From assembly GCF_016031615.1 (NCBI RefSeq), contig NZ_JACYXC010000001.1, forward strand, positions 4,650,001 through 4,714,000: a stretch of 64,000 nt of DNA, in the 5' to 3' direction. The translations under genes were made by a program, and so were the position numbers. The notes under the pieces are model-generated. The model saw only the letters and a program-made list of their open reading frames with translations, did no database searches and was not told where the DNA came from. This document shows, piece by piece, positions 18,005 through 27,034 of this stretch (the stretch's first letter is position 1; each line of letters starts with the position of its first letter). This DNA comes from Streptomyces pactum. GTDB lineage: Bacteria; Actinomycetota; Actinomycetes; Streptomycetales; Streptomycetaceae.

Positions 18005-19327
18005 TCACTTGTCCGAGACGGTGACCTTCTCGTCGTTGTTCAGCTGCTCGACCAGCTGCTTGACCTTGGGCGCGTCCCAGATCAGGTTGCCGTTGATCTC
18101 GCCGGAGATCGGCATGTTCATCGACTTGCCGTCGCCGCCGGTGATGCCCTTCATCGCCCAGAACATCTCCGCCAGGTCCATCAGGCCCATGTCCTTGTCC
18201 ACCACGAGGGTGTCCAGACCGGCGCCGAGGGTCGGGTAGAGCTTGAACGGGTTCAGGATGGTGCCCGGCGTCGCCGTCTGGCTCGCCAGCGCCGCCAGGA
18301 ACTTCTGCTGGTTCTTGGTCCGCTCCAGGTCGCTGCCGAAGGCGTACCGGGTGCGGACGAAGGCGAGCGCCTCCTCACCGTTGAGGGTCTGCTTGCCCGC
18401 CTCGAAGTCGGCGCCGGACTTCTTGTCCTTGAACGCCTTGGGGATGTCCATCTCGACCCCGCCGACCGCGTCCACGATCTCCGCGAAGCCGCCGAAGCCG
18501 ATCTCCGCGTAGTGGTCGATGCGCAGCCCGGTGTTGTACTCAACGGTGCGCACCAGCAGCTGCGGGCCGTCGATGGAGTAGGCCGCGTTCAGCTTCTTCT
18601 CGCCCAGCGGGCCGCGCGTCTTGCCCGACTCGGAGCCGACGAAGGACGGTATCTTCACGTTCGAGTCGCGCGGCAGCGAGATCATGGTGTTCCCGTTCTC
18701 GCCGACGTGCAGGATCATCATCGAGTCGGTGCGCTTGCCCTCGACCGTGCCGGTGTGCAGCTTCTTCTTGTCCTCGTCGGACATGCCCTCCCGGCTGTCC
18801 GAACCGACGATCAGGTAGTTGGTGCCCGCGCCGCCCTCCGGCCGCTCGATCACCTTGCTCAGGTCCACGTCGCGGTTGAGCTTGGAGTCCGCCCAGAAGT
18901 AGGTGGCGACCGAGACCACCAGCAGGAACGCCACGAACGACACCAGGCCGATGGTGATCCGCTTCTTCCAGTTCACCGGACGCCGCGGCCGGGCCGGCCG
19001 CGCCCCGCCGGGCGCGCCGGGGCCCTGCGGGCCACCCGGGCCGCCCGGTCCGGCACCCCGGCCGTAGACCTGACCGGTGTTGTACCCGTCGTCCGCGCCG
19101 TAGCCGTCCTGCCCCAGCCGCTCGCCGTCGCGCTGCCGGGGCACCGGGCCGCCGTGCGGCGACAGCCCGGGGGGCAGCGGCGGCTCCGCGGGCGGCCGCT
19201 GCCGCGCCCGCGCGGGGTCACGCCGCACGTACGGCATGGCACGCGCACCCTCCGGCTCGGCACTGCCGCTGCCTCGCCCGTACCTCTCTCCGTCGGCGTC
19301 GGACCGCCCCTGGGGCCACTCGTTCAT
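18005..19327 (-). CDS. LCP (LytR-CpsA-Psr) family protein, paralogue 1
   Basis: A 440-residue predicted ligase that transfers lipid-linked glycopolymers to peptidoglycan outside the membrane. It has a 120-residue Pro/Gly/Arg-rich cytoplasmic tail and one membrane segment (about 123-145), then the LCP domain. Visible landmarks are NYLIVGSDSREG, KRTDSMMILHV, SLPRDSNVKIP, KLNAAYSIDGPQLLVRTVE and ALAFVRTRYAFGSDLERTKNQQ with the active-site arginines. It lacks the C-terminal LytR_C domain seen in the other four paralogues. The ATG at 19327 has no Shine-Dalgarno sequence. An ATG 30 codons later (19237) follows GGAGGG, so the true start is uncertain. Divergent from the thioesterase gene. Confidence 0.93.
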   Translation of the reverse strand: MNEWPQGRSDADGERYGRGSGSAEPEGARAMPYVRRDPARARQRPPAEPPLPPGLSPHGGPVPRQRDGERLGQDGYGADDGYNTGQVYGRGAGPGGPGGPQGPGAPGGARPARPRRPVNWKKRITIGLVSFVAFLLVVSVATYFWADSKLNRDVDLSKVIERPEGGAGTNYLIVGSDSREGMSDEDKKKLHTGTVEGKRTDSMMILHVGENGNTMISLPRDSNVKIPSFVGSESGKTRGPLGEKKLNAAYSIDGPQLLVRTVEYNTGLRIDHYAEIGFGGFAEIVDAVGGVEMDIPKAFKDKKSGADFEAGKQTLNGEEALAFVRTRYAFGSDLERTKNQQKFLAALASQTATPGTILNPFKLYPTLGAGLDTLVVDKDMGLMDLAEMFWAMKGITGGDGKSMNMPISGEINGNLIWDAPKVKQLVEQLNNDEKVTVSDK

Positions 19328-19447
19328 GGGAGGAGTGTGCCCGGTGCGCCCGGGCGCGTAGAGGGCGGGTGCCGGATCGGGCCGGTGCTGTTGCAGACCT
19401 GATGCAATCGCGTCGGATGTGTGTACGTTTGCGTTTCTCGCCCCGCA

Positions 19448-19453
19448 TAGAGT
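19448..19453 (+). promoter_or_regulatory. -10 box of a probable leaderless thioesterase promoter
   Basis: TAGAGT lies 6 nt before the ATG at 19460, the spacing of a leaderless transcript. A T-rich stretch (about 19424-19437) precedes it. Confidence 0.5.
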
Positions 19454-19459
19454 GGACGC

Positions 19460-20002
19460 ATGATCGAGCAGCCTGCCCCTGAGCAACCGCCCGGGAAGCC
19501 CACCTCGGCGTCCCGCACCACGCTCAGCCACATCATGACCGCGAGCGACACCAATCTGCTGGGCACCGTGCACGGCGGCGTGATCATGAAACTGGTGGAC
19601 GACGCGGCCGGGGCGGTAGCCGGCCGGCACTCCGGCGGCCCGGCGGTGACCGCGTCGATGGACGAGATGGTCTTCCTGGAGCCGGTCCGGGTGGGCGACC
19701 TGGTCCATGTGCACGCCCAGGTGAACTGGACCGGACGCTCCTCCATGGAGGTCGGGGTCCGGGTGCTCGCCGAGCGGTGGAACGAGTCCACCCCCGCCAC
19801 CCAGGTCGGCAGCGCCTACCTGGTCTTCGCCGCGGTCGACGAGGAGGGCCGGCCCCGGCCGGTGCCGCCGGTGATCCCGGAGACCGAGCGGGACAAGCGC
19901 CGCTACCAGGAGGCACAGATCCGCCGGACGCACCGGCTGGCGCGGCGCCGCGCGATCAAGGAGCTGCGCGCCAAGCGGGCCGCGGAGGGCATCACCGACT
20001 GA
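19460..20002 (+). CDS. Acyl-CoA thioesterase (hotdog fold)
   Basis: A 180-residue single-hotdog thioesterase of the YciA/BFIT type, hydrolysing acyl-CoA. The core motif is ASDTNLLGTVHGGVIMKLVD, with the catalytic Asp in LVDDAAGAVA. The strand TASMDEMVFLEPVRVGDLVH and the later SAYLVFAAVDEEGRPRPVPP are typical. The basic C-terminus (RRTHRLARRRAIKELRAKR) is an actinobacterial feature. It lies within the LCP block but on the opposite strand. A role in lipid-carrier or membrane lipid supply is possible but not shown. Confidence 0.88.
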   Translation: MIEQPAPEQPPGKPTSASRTTLSHIMTASDTNLLGTVHGGVIMKLVDDAAGAVAGRHSGGPAVTASMDEMVFLEPVRVGDLVHVHAQVNWTGRSSMEVGVRVLAERWNESTPATQVGSAYLVFAAVDEEGRPRPVPPVIPETERDKRRYQEAQIRRTHRLARRRAIKELRAKRAAEGITD

Positions 20003-20097
20003 GGGCGGCCCCGCGCCCCCTCCCGCCCCGGGCCTCGCCGCCGCCGCACCCGGGCCAGGCCCCGCCGGACATGCGTACCGGGACGACCCCGCGGCCG

Positions 20098-21711
20098 TCA
20101 CCGCTCCCGCGGGCAGTCCACCTGGTCGCCGGTGACCGCGCCCCGGCTGCCGTCGGCCCGCGCCCGCGGCGAGTCCACCCGGACCCGCCGCACCGTACGG
20201 TGCTCCGCGCCGACGGTGACCCGCATCACCGGGCCCCGCCCCGCCACCGGCCGCAGCCGGGAGCCCGGCAGCGCGGCCCGCAGCGAGCGCGCCGAGCGGT
20301 CCCAACCGGGGTCGTACTCGATCACGGTGCGCCCGGCGTCCCGGACCGCGGCGTTGGCCGGGGTCCCGGTGGTGGCGAAGCCGGCCGCGCGCAGCTCGCG
20401 GTCCACCCGGCGGCCCAGCCCCTTGGCCGAGGTCCCGTTGAGCACCTGCACCCGGATGCGCGCGGGCGCCACCTCCACCAGCGCCGGCGCGGGCGACCGC
20501 CGCCCGGTGTGCGCCGCCAGCGGACGGTCCTCGCGGATGGCCCGGAACAGCCGCTCGGCCTTGGCCCGGTCCCAGGTCACCGTCGAGCCGACCCCCGGCA
20601 CCTGGTGGCCGAGGTCGTCCAGCGGCACCGAGACGAACTCCGACGAGGCCGGGTCCAGCCCGCGCATCGCCCGGCCCAGCGCCACCAGCTCGTCGCCGCC
20701 GAAGCCGTGGTCGGCCCGGACGGAGTCGAGCAGGCCGGAGGCCACCCGGTTGAGCTTCACCGGGTTGAGCAGCACCCCGCTGTCGGTGACCCGGCGCAGC
20801 AGTGCCGCCAGGAACTGCTGCTGGCGGCTCATCCGGCCCAGGTCCGAGTCGCCGTCCACGTGGCGCGAGCGCACGTACTGGAGCGCCTGGCCACCGCTGA
20901 GGTCGTGCGAGCCGGCCGGCAGGTCCAGCCCGGTGTGGCTGTCCCGCAGCGGGCGCGGGGTGCAGATCCGCACCCCGCCGACCAGGTCGACGGTCTTCAT
21001 GAAGCTGGTGAAATCCACCTCCAGGTAGTGGTCGATGTGCACGCCGGTCAGCTGTTCCACGGTGCGTACGGTCAGCCGCGGGCCGCCCTCCGCGTACGCC
21101 GCGTTGATCTTCTGCGGGTGGGCCGGGCGGTGCCTGCCGGTGACCGGGTCGGTGTGCGCCGGGATGCGGGCGTAGGAGTCCCGCGGCAGGCTCACCACGC
21201 TCGCCCGGTCCCGGTCGGCCGACAGGTGCACCAGCATGAGGGTGTCGGTGCAGTGGCAGGGCGCGCCGCCCAGCCGGTAGCGGGTGCGCTGCCGCTCGGT
21301 GATCCGGTCCCGGCCGTCCACCCCGACCACCAGGATGTTCATCCCGTCGCCGTCCCGGGGCCGGTCGGGGAGGCCGCCGAAGACGTCCACCCGCTCGATC
21401 CCGGCCTCCAGCCCGGTGAGCATCGCGTGCCCGGCGCCGGCGGTGGTGAGCACCAGCACCGCCAGGGTGGTGGCCAGCCGCAGGCCCCCAGCGGCGGCGG
21501 CGCGGCGGACCGGGGCGCGGCTGCCGGTCGGGGACCGGCGGGGCGGGCCGGGGGGCGCGGGGTGCGGGCCGGTGGTGCGGTCACGGGACGACCTCCGGGG
21601 AGCGGGAGCGGACGGCGTGACGACCGTAGGCCCATACGATGAGCGCCGCGGACCCCCACGCCGCCGGCCGACCCCACTGCCACCCGGCCGGGGCGTTCCG
21701 GTGTCCACCAT
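20098..21711 (-). CDS. LCP family protein with LytR_C domain, paralogue 2
   Basis: A 537-residue glycopolymer ligase. An N-terminal 75-residue Arg/Pro/Ser tail leads into one membrane segment (about 77-97). The LCP domain shows MNILVVGVDGRDR, HCTDTLMLVHLSADRDR, VSLPRDSYARIP, KINAAYAEGGPRLTVRTVEQ and LQYVRSRHVDGDSDLGRMSR with active-site arginines. A LytR_C domain follows (RIRVQVLNGTSAKGLGRRVD, near 380-470). The final 40 residues are basic and contain one Cys. The start is fixed to the ATG or GTG at 21711/21708, because no later in-frame start precedes the membrane segment. No clear ribosome binding site. Divergent from the GT2 gene with only 98 nt between. Confidence 0.92.
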   Translation of the reverse strand: MVDTGTPRPGGSGVGRRRGGPRRSSYGPTVVTPSAPAPRRSSRDRTTGPHPAPPGPPRRSPTGSRAPVRRAAAAGGLRLATTLAVLVLTTAGAGHAMLTGLEAGIERVDVFGGLPDRPRDGDGMNILVVGVDGRDRITERQRTRYRLGGAPCHCTDTLMLVHLSADRDRASVVSLPRDSYARIPAHTDPVTGRHRPAHPQKINAAYAEGGPRLTVRTVEQLTGVHIDHYLEVDFTSFMKTVDLVGGVRICTPRPLRDSHTGLDLPAGSHDLSGGQALQYVRSRHVDGDSDLGRMSRQQQFLAALLRRVTDSGVLLNPVKLNRVASGLLDSVRADHGFGGDELVALGRAMRGLDPASSEFVSVPLDDLGHQVPGVGSTVTWDRAKAERLFRAIREDRPLAAHTGRRSPAPALVEVAPARIRVQVLNGTSAKGLGRRVDRELRAAGFATTGTPANAAVRDAGRTVIEYDPGWDRSARSLRAALPGSRLRPVAGRGPVMRVTVGAEHRTVRRVRVDSPRARADGSRGAVTGDQVDCPRER

Positions 21712-21809
21712 TAGCGGTAACGTGGGCGTGATACCTGCCCGTCACCCTTCAGGCGCTGCCGCGTTGGCGGCTGCCGCCACGGGGCCGTGACCCGTCTCCC
21801 CGAGGAACG

Positions 21810-22826
21810 ATGTCCGATCAGCAGCCGCCGGCCGTTTCCGTGATCATGCCGGTGCTCAACGAGGAACGCCATCTGCGCAATTCCGTCCGGCACATCCTGG
21901 CCCAGGAGTACGCCGGTGAGATGGAGGTGGTGATCGCCCTCGGCCCGTCCACGGACCGTACCGACGAGATCGCCGCCGAACTGGTGCGCGAGGACCCGCG
22001 GGTGCACACGGTGCCCAACCCGTCCGGCCGCACCCCCGCGGCGCTCAACGCCGCCATCAAGGCGTCCCGGCACCCGGTCGTGGTGCGGGTGGACGGCCAC
22101 GGGATGCTGTCGCCGAACTACATCGCCACCGCGGTCCGGCTGCTGGAGGAGACCGGTGCGCAGAACGTCGGCGGCATCATGCACGCCGAGGGCGAGAACG
22201 ACTGGGAGCACGCCGTCGCGGCGGCGATGACCTCGAAGATCGGGGTGGGGAACGCCGCCTTCCACACCGGCGGCGAGGCCGGCCCGGCGGAGACCGTCTA
22301 CCTGGGCGTCTTCCGGCGCGAGGCGCTGGAGCGGCAGGGCGGCTACAACGAGGAGTTCATCCGCGCCCAGGACTGGGAGCTGAACTTCCGCATCCGCGAG
22401 GCCGGCGGGCTGATCTGGTTCTCGCCCGAGCTGAAGGTCTCCTACCGGCCGCGGCCCAGCGTCCGGGAGCTCGCCAAGCAGTACCGGAACTACGGCCGCT
22501 GGCGCCATGTCGTCGCCCGCTACCACCAGGGCTCCATCAACCTGCGCTACCTCGCCCCGCCGACCGCCGTGGTGGCCATCGCCGCCGGCCTGGTCACCGG
22601 CGCGGTGCTCACCCCCTGGGGCTTCGTGGTGCCGGCCGGCTACCTGGCGGCGATCGCCGCCGGTTCGGTCCCGGCCGGCAAGGGGCTGCCGGTCAAGGCC
22701 CGGCTGCAGATCCCGGTGGCGCTGGCGACCATGCACATGTCCTGGGGCTGGGGCTTTTTGACCAGCCCCCGCTCGCTGGCGAAGAAGGTCATCGCCAGCC
22801 GCCGGCCGGCGGTGCTCGCCCGCTGA
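21810..22826 (+). CDS. GT2 glycosyltransferase with C-terminal membrane segments (ExoA-like)
   Basis: A 338-residue family 2 glycosyltransferase. The GT-A fold begins at AVSVIMPVLNEERHLRNSV. The DxD-type site is VVRVDGHGMLSP, and the acceptor loop AQDWELNFRIREAGG is the ED/W motif position. After residue 245 come two or three hydrophobic segments, then MHMSWGWGFLTSP. It resembles ExoA-type succinoglycan transferases and probably adds a sugar to a lipid-linked intermediate at the inner face of the membrane. The ATG has GAGGA 4 nt before it. It shares its promoter region with LCP paralogue 2, which fits a joint role in building and attaching a glycopolymer. Confidence 0.9.
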   Translation: MSDQQPPAVSVIMPVLNEERHLRNSVRHILAQEYAGEMEVVIALGPSTDRTDEIAAELVREDPRVHTVPNPSGRTPAALNAAIKASRHPVVVRVDGHGMLSPNYIATAVRLLEETGAQNVGGIMHAEGENDWEHAVAAAMTSKIGVGNAAFHTGGEAGPAETVYLGVFRREALERQGGYNEEFIRAQDWELNFRIREAGGLIWFSPELKVSYRPRPSVRELAKQYRNYGRWRHVVARYHQGSINLRYLAPPTAVVAIAAGLVTGAVLTPWGFVVPAGYLAAIAAGSVPAGKGLPVKARLQIPVALATMHMSWGWGFLTSPRSLAKKVIASRRPAVLAR

Positions 22827-22861
22827 TCCCGGACGGACCTGCGGGCCCGGGGCCACCGACG

Positions 22862-22908
22862 ACGGCCGAGGGCCGGACCACCGCGGAGGTGGTCCGGCCC
22901 TCGGCCGT
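22862..22908. terminator. Bidirectional terminator between GT2 and LCP paralogue 3
   Basis: Perfect 21-bp inverted repeat (arms 22862-22882 and 22888-22908) with a 5-nt loop, between two convergent stop codons. This is the longest perfect stem in the window. Confidence 0.85.
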
Positions 22909-23057
22909 TCGCGCCGGTTCCGCCTCCCGGCCACCGGTCCCGGTCACCAGGCCCGGACGGGCCGTCCTGGTCACCGGGCCCGGATGTGGGTCCCCGGCCG
23001 CCGGCCCGGGCCCGCACGCAGCCGTACGGCGCCGACGGGGCGTCAGCCGGTGCGGCG

Positions 23058-24851
23058 TCAGAAGGTGTGGCCTTGGTCCACCGGCATGCACGCCTTCTCG
23101 TCGCCGCCGTTGAGCAGATCGGCGGTGCTGGGCGTCTTGTCCTCCTCCTCGTCCTTCCCGGCCGACTTGGGGTAGGCGGTGCCCTCGCGCCAGTCGGAGC
23201 CCACCACCAGCGTCACCTGGGTGACGGCGACGGAGTGCCGGACCGCCTTCTTGGGCAGCCCGAGCGCCTTGGCCACGGCGAGCGCGTCCCCGTGCAGCTT
23301 CTCGGACGGGTAGGCGATGGTGGTGTCCACCTGCGAGCGGGGTGTGGCGTCGGCCTTCGCCTGCGCGTAGCCGGCCTGCACCAGCACGTCGGCGAGGACC
23401 GCGGCCCGCTGCGGGACCGGGCCCAAGGTGGTGGTCCCGGTGCCGTTCTGCACGGTGACGGGGAGTTCGTTGACCGCCGTGGACGGCTTGGGCGCCGGCT
23501 TCTTCTTCGGCTTCTTCTTGTCCTTGCCGTCCAGCGCCACGTCGTTGCGGACCAGTGAGAACAGCTTCTCGGCGTCCTCGGGGTGCGGGATGACGTGCGC
23601 GTCGGGGTCCCGCGGATCGGGCACCCACGGCATCGTCGTCATGGTGATCCGCTTGGTGGGCACCTGCTTCAGCTCGTTGCCCAGGTCGTACAGCTTCTTG
23701 ACGTTGAGGTCCGGGTCGACGGTGAGCGCCTTGGTGGCGGCATCGGCCAGGTCCATCAGCTTCCCCGGGTCGGAGAGCTTGGCGTTCTTCTTCAGCTGCC
23801 GGACCATCGCGCTCATGTACATGTGCTGGGCCTTGGCCCGCGCCAGGTCGCTCTGGCCGGCGAAGCCGTGCCGGGTGCGCAGCCACTGGAGCGCCTGCCG
23901 GCCCTTCACGTACGTCTCGCCCCGCTCCAGCCGCAGCCCGGAGGACTTGTCGTAGACGTTGGCCTGGACGCACACCGGCACGCCGCCGACGGCGTCGGCC
24001 ATGTCCACCACACCGGAGAACTCGATCTTCATGAAGTGGTCGATGGGGATGCCGGTCAGGTCCTCCCAGGTGGCCACCGTGCACCCCGGACCGCCGTGCT
24101 GCATGCTGGCGTTGATGATCTTCGAGTCGGTCTCGGGGTAGACCGTGCCGTCCTCGTCCACGCACTCCGGGATCTTCACCCGGGTGTCCCGGGGGATGGT
24201 GATCACCGACATGTTGCTGCGGTCGGCCGACACGTGCACCAGCATCTGCACATCGGCGCGCGGCTTCTCGCCCACCGTGTCCCGGGCGCCGCCGAGCTTG
24301 AGGTTCTCCGCGGAGTTACGGCTGTCCGAGCCCAGCAGCAGGATGTTCAGCGGGGTCTCGCCGTCGGCGTTCGGCGCCGCCCGGTCGAGCTTGTTCTTGC
24401 CGAGGTTGAGGGTTTCCTTCTTCAGGTTGTTGTTCAGGTGCTGGTAGTACAGGTAACCGGCGCCCGCCGCGCCCAGGATGAGTACCGCCAGCGCGAGCGC
24501 GGACCACTTGAGGATGCGTATCCCCTTGCTCCGCCGCCCGCCTTTTCCACCGCCCTTGCCGGCCGGGGGCCGCCGCCGGCCGCGCCCGCCGTTCCGCGGC
24601 GCCGGCACCGGGCTCTTCCCGGACCGCTGCGCGGCGCGGCGCTCGGCCCGGGTGGACGCGGGCGCGTCCCCCGTGCCGGCGGGGGAGCCCGCCGCGGCGC
24701 CGGAGGCGTCCGCCGCCGCGCCCCGGCCGGCACCCGCCGGCCCGCCGGCCGCCTCCGGGCCCTCGTACGGGCTGTCGTCCCTGCCCTGCTCACGGGCCTC
24801 TGGCGCGCGCCGGCGGCGTCCCTCACCCCGCGCCCTTCTCTCCTGCTCCAT
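23058..24851 (-). CDS. LCP family protein with LytR_C domain, paralogue 3
   Basis: A 597-residue glycopolymer ligase. A highly basic Gly/Arg cytoplasmic region (1-112) leads into one membrane segment (about 115-136). The LCP domain has PLNILLLGSDSRNS, RADVQMLVHVSADRSN, ITIPRDTRVKIP, KIINASMQHGGPGC and LQWLRTRHGFAGQSDLARAK. A Lys/Pro-rich linker leads to a LytR_C domain (LPVTVQNGTGTTTLGP onward). The C-terminus carries a Cys (DEKACMPVDQGHTF) that recurs in paralogue 4, and cysteines in the LCP domain suggest an extracellular disulfide. The ATG has GGGGAGG 5 nt upstream. It lies 206 nt downstream of paralogue 4. Confidence 0.93.
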   Translation of the reverse strand: MEQERRARGEGRRRRAPEAREQGRDDSPYEGPEAAGGPAGAGRGAAADASGAAAGSPAGTGDAPASTRAERRAAQRSGKSPVPAPRNGGRGRRRPPAGKGGGKGGRRSKGIRILKWSALALAVLILGAAGAGYLYYQHLNNNLKKETLNLGKNKLDRAAPNADGETPLNILLLGSDSRNSAENLKLGGARDTVGEKPRADVQMLVHVSADRSNMSVITIPRDTRVKIPECVDEDGTVYPETDSKIINASMQHGGPGCTVATWEDLTGIPIDHFMKIEFSGVVDMADAVGGVPVCVQANVYDKSSGLRLERGETYVKGRQALQWLRTRHGFAGQSDLARAKAQHMYMSAMVRQLKKNAKLSDPGKLMDLADAATKALTVDPDLNVKKLYDLGNELKQVPTKRITMTTMPWVPDPRDPDAHVIPHPEDAEKLFSLVRNDVALDGKDKKKPKKKPAPKPSTAVNELPVTVQNGTGTTTLGPVPQRAAVLADVLVQAGYAQAKADATPRSQVDTTIAYPSEKLHGDALAVAKALGLPKKAVRHSVAVTQVTLVVGSDWREGTAYPKSAGKDEEEDKTPSTADLLNGGDEKACMPVDQGHTF

Positions 24852-25057
24852 CGGGCCTCCCCGTCGTTCAGGCGGTGCGTCCGGCCCGATGGGCGGGCAT
24901 GCTCCGGTCCGTCGTCGTCACTGCGGCGTCATGGCGGCGCCGGTGTCGCGGGCCGGCGTTGGCCGCCGGCCCCGCTGCTACTTCGCTGATACTGCCGGGC
25001 AGGGCCGTCGGAACCGGCCCCACCCGGCCCCGAGGACGTCTGTGGACGCCCCCGGGT

Positions 25058-26803
25058 TCACTTGGCGCAGACGTTCTTGTCGTCGGCGCCCAGCCGCTGG
25101 AGGTCCTTCGGGGCCTTCTTCGGGGCGGCGATGGGCATGCCGGCCCCCTTGAAGTCGCCCCCCAGGATCAGCGTCATCTCGGCCGCCGGCCCGGCGTCCT
25201 GGTCGGCCTGCTTCAGCGCCGTGCCGGGCAGCCCCATGGCGGCGGCCAGCCGGCGTGCCTGGTCGGCCTGGTCGGGCCCGTACTCCAGCGTCGTCTTCGG
25301 CTGCTCCGCGTCCGCGTTGCCGCCGTTGCTGGAGCGGATCATGCCCGCGGTGTTCTGCATCCAGACCACGGTGTCCTGGGCGGCCCCCAGCCGCCCGCTG
25401 CCGTTGAGCACCTTCACCCGCACCTCGGCCGGGTCGGCCTGCGGCCCCTTGAGCCGGGCCTCCGCGGCGGCCTTGGCGGCCTTCTCCTTCTTCTTGACGT
25501 CGGTCAGCGACACGTCCTCACGGATCATCGCGAACAGCGGCTCGGCCTTGGCCTCGTCGATCAGCACGGTGGCGCCGTCGCTGTTGTCCACCACCGGCAC
25601 CGTGACGAAGGTGACGTGCTTGAGATCGACCTTGCTCAGGTTGGTCGCCAGGTCCTTCAGCTTGCCGACACTGCCTATGCCGGTGTCCACGGTGAGCGCC
25701 TTGGTGGCCGCGTTCGACAGCTTCCAGAGCTTCTTGGGGTTGGTGAGCGTGCCCCCGGACTTCATCTTCCGCATCATCGAGCTGAGGAACTGCTGCTGGA
25801 GCTTGATCCGGTCCAGGTCGCTCTCGAAGCCCACGCTGTGCCGGGTGCGCACGAACGCCAGCGCGTCCTCACCCTCGATGGTGTGCCGGCCCTTGCTCAG
25901 CTTCAGCTTCGACTTCGGGTCGTCTATGTCGTGGGCCAGGCACACCTCGACGCCGCCGATCGCGGACGACAGCGTCTTGACGGCGTTGAAGTCCGCCATC
26001 ATGAAGTGGTTGACCTCCAGCCCGGTGAGCTTCTCCACCGTCTTCCAGGTGCAGCCGGGGTCCCGGCCGTTCTGCCCCAGGCTGGTGTTGAAGCGGACCC
26101 CCTGCTCACCGGGGATCACCTTCTCCGAGCCGTCCTCCTGCACGGTGGGGCAGTCCGGGATGTCGGTGATCATGTCGCGCGGGATGCTCAGTGCGGTGGC
26201 GTTGGAGCGGTCCTCGGAGACGTGGAAGAGGATGGTGGTGTCGGCGTGGCCGACGCTCCCCTCGTCGCCGTAGCCCTCGTTGCCCTTGCCGTCCCGCTTG
26301 TCGGTGCCGATGACCAGGATGTTCATCGGGCCGTCGATCACCGCGGCGTTGTCCTCGCCGGGGATCCGCACCTTCTTGATGTTGCCGTTGAGGTGCTGGT
26401 AGATCAGGTAGCCGGCCACCGAGGTGCCGACCAGGAGGAAGGCGAGCGTGCCGCCGCTCCAGTACAGCACCTTCTTCTTGGTCGACTTCTTCGGCTTCTG
26501 CTTCCGGCGGCTGACCGGACCGGACGGCTTCCCGGAATCCGCGGAATCGCCCGGTTTGTCGGACGGATGCTTTCCGGCCGCCCGGCGGCGCCCGCCGCGC
26601 TGCTCCGGGGCCGCGCTCCGCTCCTCCTCGGGGGCCGGCCGCCTGCGTCGCCCGCCGGTTCTGCCCGGGGCCGGGATGTCGGAGGCGGGCGCCGGCTCGG
26701 GGGCAGGGCCCAGCCGCAGTTCGTAACTGCCGGTCTCAGGGTTGAACACCCACTGGTCGGCGGGGTCGATGCCGTCGTCCTGCCCACGGCCTTGCGTGTC
26801 CAC
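25058..26803 (-). CDS. LCP family protein with LytR_C domain, paralogue 4
   Basis: A 581-residue glycopolymer ligase. It starts with an aspartate-rich segment (DPADQWVFNPETGSYELRL, a motif found in several Streptomyces LCP tails). A Lys/Arg-rich stretch and a membrane helix (about 112-133) follow. The LCP domain has MNILVIGTDKRDGKG, HADTTILFHVSEDRSN, LSIPRDMITDIPDC and LAFVRTRHSVGFESDLDRIK. Cysteines at IPDC and DPGCTW may pair. LytR_C begins at EVRVKVLNGSGRLGAA, and the protein ends DDKNVCAK. The GTG start follows GGAGGA by about 11 nt. Similarity to paralogues 3 and 5 in domain order suggests local duplication. Confidence 0.93.
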   Translation of the reverse strand: MDTQGRGQDDGIDPADQWVFNPETGSYELRLGPAPEPAPASDIPAPGRTGGRRRRPAPEEERSAAPEQRGGRRRAAGKHPSDKPGDSADSGKPSGPVSRRKQKPKKSTKKKVLYWSGGTLAFLLVGTSVAGYLIYQHLNGNIKKVRIPGEDNAAVIDGPMNILVIGTDKRDGKGNEGYGDEGSVGHADTTILFHVSEDRSNATALSIPRDMITDIPDCPTVQEDGSEKVIPGEQGVRFNTSLGQNGRDPGCTWKTVEKLTGLEVNHFMMADFNAVKTLSSAIGGVEVCLAHDIDDPKSKLKLSKGRHTIEGEDALAFVRTRHSVGFESDLDRIKLQQQFLSSMMRKMKSGGTLTNPKKLWKLSNAATKALTVDTGIGSVGKLKDLATNLSKVDLKHVTFVTVPVVDNSDGATVLIDEAKAEPLFAMIREDVSLTDVKKKEKAAKAAAEARLKGPQADPAEVRVKVLNGSGRLGAAQDTVVWMQNTAGMIRSSNGGNADAEQPKTTLEYGPDQADQARRLAAAMGLPGTALKQADQDAGPAAEMTLILGGDFKGAGMPIAAPKKAPKDLQRLGADDKNVCAK

Positions 26804-27034
26804 GGTCGCCTGTGTCCTCCGTCGATACCACGCGGCGCCTCCCCCTCAAGGCACCCGGTAAGTCAGCTGTTCGGTGCGCGGCGAGCTTCGCACGGCGCGC
26901 CGGGAGCGCTCACACTATCCGCCCCGTTCGGCGTCGAGCGACGCCGGTGACAAATTCCACTCCCATACAACTGGGCAATCCGCCCAATCCTTTCGAGATC
27001 GCTTTGAGATCGCTTCGACATCAATTTCCCGGCG
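26804..27034. promoter_or_regulatory. A/T-richer gap upstream of LCP paralogue 4
   Basis: 231 nt with no gene. It is less GC-rich than the flanks (26945-27040) and holds tandem copies of GAGATCGCTT near 26995-27018. The composition suits a minus-strand promoter for paralogue 4, but I cannot assign -35 and -10 boxes with confidence. Confidence 0.35.
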